Below are positions 59,133 to 64,000 of a DNA stretch of 64,000 bases, piece by piece. The position numbers and the translations under genes are program-made. Each line of letters begins with the position of its first letter. Position 1 is the stretch's first letter. The notes under the pieces are model-generated. The model was not told the origin of the DNA, searched no databases, and worked only from the letters and a program-made list of their open reading frames with translations. Where the stretch lies: positions 512,686 to 576,685 of the forward strand of contig NZ_JALBGD010000002.1 of NCBI RefSeq assembly GCF_023507705.1, read 5' to 3'. This stretch comes from Stappia sp. WLB 29 (GTDB taxonomy: Bacteria > Pseudomonadota > Alphaproteobacteria > Rhizobiales > Stappiaceae).

Positions 59133-59834
59133 ATGACGGAACAGATCAAGCTCAGGACGCTCGACATGTCGCGCGTGCCGTCCGTGACCGATCTGGTGTT
59201 TGCCGAGCTCTACAATCGGGTGGTCGGGCTCGACCTGCTGCCCGGCACCAAGCTGTCGGAGGCGGAAGTCGCCAAGCAGATGGGGGTCAGCCGCCAGCCG
59301 GTGCGCGATGCCTTCTACCGGCTGTCGCAGCAGGGCTTCCTGCTGATCCGCCCGCAGCGCGCCACGGTGGTGACGCCGATCTCGGTGGAGGCGGTGCACC
59401 GTGCCCGCTTCATCCGCACCGCGCTCGAACTGGAGACGATGCGCGCGGCCATGGCCAACATGACCGAGGCGGAAATGGGCGAGCTGGAAGACATGATCGG
59501 CGAGCAGGAAAAGGCGGTGGATCGGGACGACCGCGCGGGCTTCCATGCGCTAGACGACAGTTTCCACAATCGCATCTGCGAGATCGCCGGGCAGGGGCAC
59601 GTGTGGGCGCTCATCCGCGATCACAAGGCCCATATGGACCGGGTCCGCTATCTGTCGCTGGAAAACGGCGCCCGGCTGGCGCTCGAGGACCACATCTCGA
59701 TCCTGGCGGCAGTGCGCGGCGGCGATCAGGACGCGGCGATCACGCGGATGCGGTCGCATCTGGCCCGTATCGCCGGTATCATCGACGATATCCGGGCCGC
59801 CCACGCAGACTATTTCGATCCCGACGAGGCCTGA
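59133..59834 (+). CDS. GntR-family regulator, FadR/FCD subfamily (uronate operon)
   Basis: 233-aa GntR protein. Winged helix about 15-80 (LSEAEVAKQMGVSRQPVRDAFYRLSQQGFLLI); C-terminal FCD helical domain about 88-215 with the Asp/His metal-ligand pattern (LDDSFHNRICEIAG and later HLARI). Divergent from uxaC and separated by 268 bp containing the operator above. Same subfamily as ExuR/UxuR/KdgR-type uronate regulators, so derepression by an intermediate such as fructuronate or 2-keto-3-deoxygluconate is likely. Confidence 0.9.
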   Translation: MTEQIKLRTLDMSRVPSVTDLVFAELYNRVVGLDLLPGTKLSEAEVAKQMGVSRQPVRDAFYRLSQQGFLLIRPQRATVVTPISVEAVHRARFIRTALELETMRAAMANMTEAEMGELEDMIGEQEKAVDRDDRAGFHALDDSFHNRICEIAGQGHVWALIRDHKAHMDRVRYLSLENGARLALEDHISILAAVRGGDQDAAITRMRSHLARIAGIIDDIRAAHADYFDPDEA

Positions 59835-59859
59835 GGAGAGGGTCGCGCCGGTCAGTCCG

Positions 59860-60939
59860 TCAGGTCATGCGGCCGCGCGCGGCGATATCGATCTGCTGAA
59901 CGCTGCCGTCGGCGCCGAGCAGCCAGGCGCTGTCGAACAGGTTCGTCACCACGCAGCAATGGTTCGGCACGATGCGGACGCGGTCGCCGACGGCCAGGCT
60001 GCCGGCCGGGATCTCGACCACCGCATGTTCCTCGCTGAGCGCGGCGATATGCGCATCCGGATGGCCGATGATGGTGCCGTGGCCGGTGAGGCCGAGCAGG
60101 TCCGAGGATAGCGCCTTGGAGCCGGCATCCAGCACCGCACGCGTCGGTGTCGGCCGGCTGACGACGGTGGCATGCACCGTCAGGGCGCAGTCGTCGAGGG
60201 TGCAGGCGCCGCGCTCGACCAGCGAGCGGTCGTTGTAGATATAGGTGCCGGCCCGGTACTCGGTGACGAGGCTGCGGGACCCGCCTTCCGCCTCGCCCGC
60301 ATGCCACATGTCGGGGGAGCCGCCGCTGGAGATTTCCGGGCACTCGATGCCGCGCGCGGCGAGCAGCCTGAGCGTTTCCCCCATGAAACGCTCGACATTG
60401 CCGGCCTTGCCGGGGGCGGGATAGGTCATCAGCCCGGCGAAGACGAGGCCGGGCGCAGCCGCGATGCGGGCGGCTAGATCCGCCGCTTCCGCAGGCGTCT
60501 GGACACCGCAGCGCCCCGCGCCGGTATCGCATTCCACCATCACATGCAGCGTTGCCGCACCTTCCGCGAAGGTGGCGGCGAGCCCGTCCACTGTCGTCTG
60601 ACTGTCGGCGACGACGGCAAGGCGGGCGAGGCGCCCGGCAAGCGCCTTCAGCCGCGCAAGCTTCGCCTCGCCGAGGATGTTGAAGGTGATGAGGATGTCG
60701 TCGATGCCGGCATCGGCCATCACCTCCGCCTCGCCGATCTTCTGGCAGGTGATGCCGCGTGCGCCAGCCTCGATCTGCGCCCTGGCGAAGCGCGGCAGCT
60801 TGTGCGTCTTGATATGCGGCCGGCTCTTGAGGCCGAGCCGGTCGCAATGGGCCTGGAAACGGGCGATGTTGGCGAGCGCAACCGCCTCGTCCAGCACGAG
60901 GGCGGGCGTTTCGGGCTGGAAGGGCGCGTCGGCGGTCAT
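59860..60939 (-). CDS. D-threonine aldolase / D-serine dehydratase-like PLP enzyme
   Basis: 359-aa alanine-racemase-fold PLP enzyme of the DSD1/D-threonine-aldolase family. RPHIKTHK at 40-47 holds the PLP lysine; the C-terminal metal pair is H327 and C329 in PNHCCVV. Acts on D-beta-hydroxy amino acids (D-threonine, D-serine, D-3-hydroxyaspartate). Eighteen bp after the M81 gene and last of the dpp-M81 cluster, convergent with the GntR gene. Aldolase versus dehydratase cannot be told apart here. Confidence 0.87.
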   Translation of the reverse strand: MTADAPFQPETPALVLDEAVALANIARFQAHCDRLGLKSRPHIKTHKLPRFARAQIEAGARGITCQKIGEAEVMADAGIDDILITFNILGEAKLARLKALAGRLARLAVVADSQTTVDGLAATFAEGAATLHVMVECDTGAGRCGVQTPAEAADLAARIAAAPGLVFAGLMTYPAPGKAGNVERFMGETLRLLAARGIECPEISSGGSPDMWHAGEAEGGSRSLVTEYRAGTYIYNDRSLVERGACTLDDCALTVHATVVSRPTPTRAVLDAGSKALSSDLLGLTGHGTIIGHPDAHIAALSEEHAVVEIPAGSLAVGDRVRIVPNHCCVVTNLFDSAWLLGADGSVQQIDIAARGRMT

Positions 60940-60957
60940 GGCGTGGTCCCGTGTGTC

Positions 60958-62426
60958 TCAGGCGGCGTGGGGATCCTCGACGCGCGGCCAGATGGCGCGC
61001 GTGAGGGTGTGGTAGGTGTTGGTCGCCGGATCGTTGGGGTAGGGCCCGTCGACCGCCGCATAGAGGATGTCGGCGGCGATCCGCGAGAAGGCATCGTGGA
61101 AGTGATTGGTCGACTTCACAACCAGGATCTTCATCGCCGTCGGGTCGATCCCCATGTTGGCGAAGGCGTCCGGACTGAAGATCTGCGAGCGCACCGTGTT
61201 GAGCACGACGCGCAGGCCGCCAACGCGGATCGTCACCGAATCGCCCAGCGGCACGACGCTGGTGCCGAAGCTCTGCACCGCGTTGCGCACCACCTTCTCC
61301 ACCGTCACCTCGGCATCGATGGGCTCGCCCGCGGCGGCCGACATCTTGCCGCCGAAGCGCAAGGGAAGCGTCGCGCCTTCGCCGGCGGAAATGCAGGTGC
61401 GAACCGCGACCGGGTCCCAGATGGAGGCCAGCGCGGCGTCCGCGAGATCGCGGGCAATCATCTCGCGCAGCACGATAGTGGAATCGCCCGGCACGCCGCC
61501 GCCCGGATTGTCCCAGACGTCGGCGATGACCACCGGCCGGCCGTCGATCTCGGCCGCCCTGTCGAGCGCCTGCGCCGGAGTGAGAAAGTCCGGCCGGGTG
61601 CGGCCACGGAAGGAAAAGAGCTCCATGCCGAGTTCGCGCGCCAGGCGGTCGCCGCCAGCACGGTCGCCGTCGGTGATAACGACGAGACGGGAGCCGAGAT
61701 CCGGCACATCGGCGGCCATGAAGCCGTGGATCACCGAGATCGAGAGGACGCCGTCACGCCCTTCCAGCGCCTTGAGCTTGTCGACGAAGCCACGCATCGG
61801 CTGGCGGCTGGTCGGGAGCACCTCGATCATCCGGCAGTCGAAGACGGAGATTTCCGGCGTCACCTCGCCGACCGAGGTGCGCTGGGCGAGATCGATGAGG
61901 CTTTCGGCGGCGATGACGAAATCGGTGTGCGGGAACTCCTTGAAGGCGACCAGCAGGTCGGCATTGGTGGTGCGCTTTGCCGACAGGTGGCTGTGCGGAT
62001 CGAAGGTGGCTCCGACGACCGTGCCCGGCCCGACGATGGCGCGCACCGCCTCCAGGATCTCTCCCTCGCAGTCGAGGCAGCCGTCGGCCACCATCGCGCC
62101 GTGCAGCCCCAGTAGCACGATGTCGAGCGGCAGTGCGGCGCGGATCTCGGCCAGCATCTGGTCGCGCAGAAACTCCCAGGTGCGGGCGTTGACGAGCCCG
62201 CCCGGCTCCGCCCAGGTCGCGGTGCCTTCGATCATGTCCCAGCCGTATTGCCGCGCGCGGTCGCGGGCGACCGGAAAGACCGCGCTGCACAGCGTAGGGG
62301 TTGCGGGATGCTCGCCGGGCCCGGCATAGAAACTGTCGCGGAAATCCTGCAGGTCGGTGCGCAGCGGCGAAAAGGTATTGGTCTCCGTTGCCAGGGACCC
62401 GACGAATACGCGTTTCATTTCGGCCA

Positions 62427-62427
<1 letters not shown>
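60958..62427 (-). CDS. M81 family metallopeptidase (MlrC-like)
   Basis: 489-aa M81/MlrC-family protein (DUF1485 plus MlrC C-terminal domain). GSLATETNTFSP at about 9-20, LLGLHGAMVADG near 102, FDPHSHLSAK near 140 and VIADVWDNPGGGVPGDST near 295 are family motifs with the Zn ligands. MlrC hydrolyses linearised microcystin peptides, but most homologues sit with dipeptide ABC genes and act on unknown small peptides or amides. Starts at ATG 62427, overlapping the ATPase stop by one base; ATG 62418 is possible. Confidence 0.88.
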
Positions 62428-63424
<997 letters not shown>

Positions 63425-63428
<4 letters not shown>

Positions 63429-64000
63429 GCGTCCGGCTCCAGCGGGTAGTGGCAGCGGGCGAAATGGGCAGGCGCGAAGGCGGTGAGCGATGGCTGGTCG
63501 CTGTCGCAGCCGGCTCCTCTACGTGCACAGCGCGGATGGAAGGCGCAGCCGGTGATGGTCTCGTCCAGCGTCGGGACGCGTCCGGGAATGGCGGACAGCC
63601 GGTCGACGTCCTCGTCGGCCTCGGGGATCGAATCCAGCAGGCCGCGCGTGTAGGGGTGGCGCATGTCCTGGAAGAGCTCGTGCGCACCCGCCGTCTCGAC
63701 CACGCGGCCGCGATACATCACGGCGATGCGGTCGCAGGTCTCGGCGATGACGCCGAGATCGTGGGAGATCAGCATGACGCCCATGCCGGTCTCCTTCTGC
63801 AACTCGACGATGAGCTTGAGGATCTGTGCCTGCACGGTGACGTCGAGGGCGGTGGTCGGCTCGTCTGCGATCAGGAGGCGCGGCGAGCCCGCGAGCGCCA
63901 TGGCGATCATCACGCGCTGGCGCTGGCCGCCGGACAGCTGGTGCGGGAAGCTGTCGATGCGCCCGGCCGGATCGGGGATGCGGACCATGGTCAGCAGCTC
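63425..64000 (-). CDS. Dipeptide/oligopeptide ABC transporter ATP-binding protein, DppD type (5' part outside window)
   Basis: C-terminal 191 residues of a second peptide-importer ATPase; the frame is open to the window edge, so the Walker A part lies beyond it. Present: [58 protein letters not shown] and the Cys-rich [15 protein letters not shown] tail. Its stop overlaps the dppF-type gene. The permease and binding-protein genes are presumably just outside. Confidence 0.92.

Overview
The window is a 64 kb stretch of very GC-rich, gene-dense DNA. It has ATGA/TGATG stop-start overlaps, AGGAGG-type ribosome sites and protein families typical of a metabolically versatile alphaproteobacterium. 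A Hyphomicrobiales/Stappiaceae- or Rhodobacteraceae-like host is my guess; there is no rRNA or tRNA here to settle it. Almost everything is uptake and catabolism: two TctABC tripartite tricarboxylate transporters, a TRAP-TAXI and a DctPQM TRAP transporter, a Liv-type ABC importer, an Afu-type ABC importer and the start of a Dpp-type importer, each packed beside enzymes and a LysR or GntR regulator.

Layout. 0-1.3 kb: 3' part of an M20 peptidase. 1.6-6.1 kb: gntR-tctCBA operon divergent from a pyrone-dicarboxylate-hydrolase-like amidohydrolase. 6.2-13.4 kb: LysR, a second tctCBA, a Gfo/Idh/MocA dehydrogenase and a QuiC-type 3-dehydroshikimate dehydratase. 13.4-19.0 kb: AtuA-family protein, its small partner, a TRAP-TAXI transporter and LysR. 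19.0-36.8 kb: a large island resembling the itaconate/citramalyl-CoA gene set of Pseudomonas (CaiB CoA-transferase, CitE-type lyase, MaoC/mesaconyl-CoA-hydratase-like protein, MmgE/PrpD, acyl-CoA dehydrogenase). It also holds alcohol and aldehyde dehydrogenases, a secreted cyclase, a Liv ABC transporter and two methyltransferases. 36.9-44.1 kb: AfuABC-like importer, inositol-monophosphatase-family enzyme and Na/Pi cotransporter. 44.2-45.7 kb: arsR-arsC-arsH. 45.9-48.4 kb: LysR, cold-shock protein and an AT-richer methyltransferase. 48.5-59.8 kb: hexuronate and unsaturated-uronate operon (uxaC-dctPQM-kdgF-kduI-kduD-uxuB-uxuA-uxaA type) with a divergent GntR regulator. 59.9-64 kb: Dpp importer genes, an M81 (MlrC-like) protein and a D-threonine-aldolase-like enzyme, running off the window.

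How the parts work together. The most interesting observation is in the 19-37 kb island. Three separate minus-strand transcription units start at the CaiB gene, at the secreted cyclase (heading an eight-gene cyclase-Liv-ALDH-SDR operon) and at the acyl-CoA dehydrogenase. Each carries the same 17-bp box, ATAGR-N5-GCAATAG, in the same orientation, 78-113 bp upstream of the start codon. The box has LysR T-N11-A geometry, so the LysR gene at 32386 is the natural candidate for a shared regulator, and the island reads as one regulon for a C5 dicarboxylate-type substrate. The uronate cluster also has a clear promoter (TTGACT-N17-TATTAG) with a GntR-type operator inside its spacer. arsR appears to be leaderless. 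The Afu/phosphatase and Na/Pi genes flank a candidate PHO box. Functions beyond family level are inferences from context.
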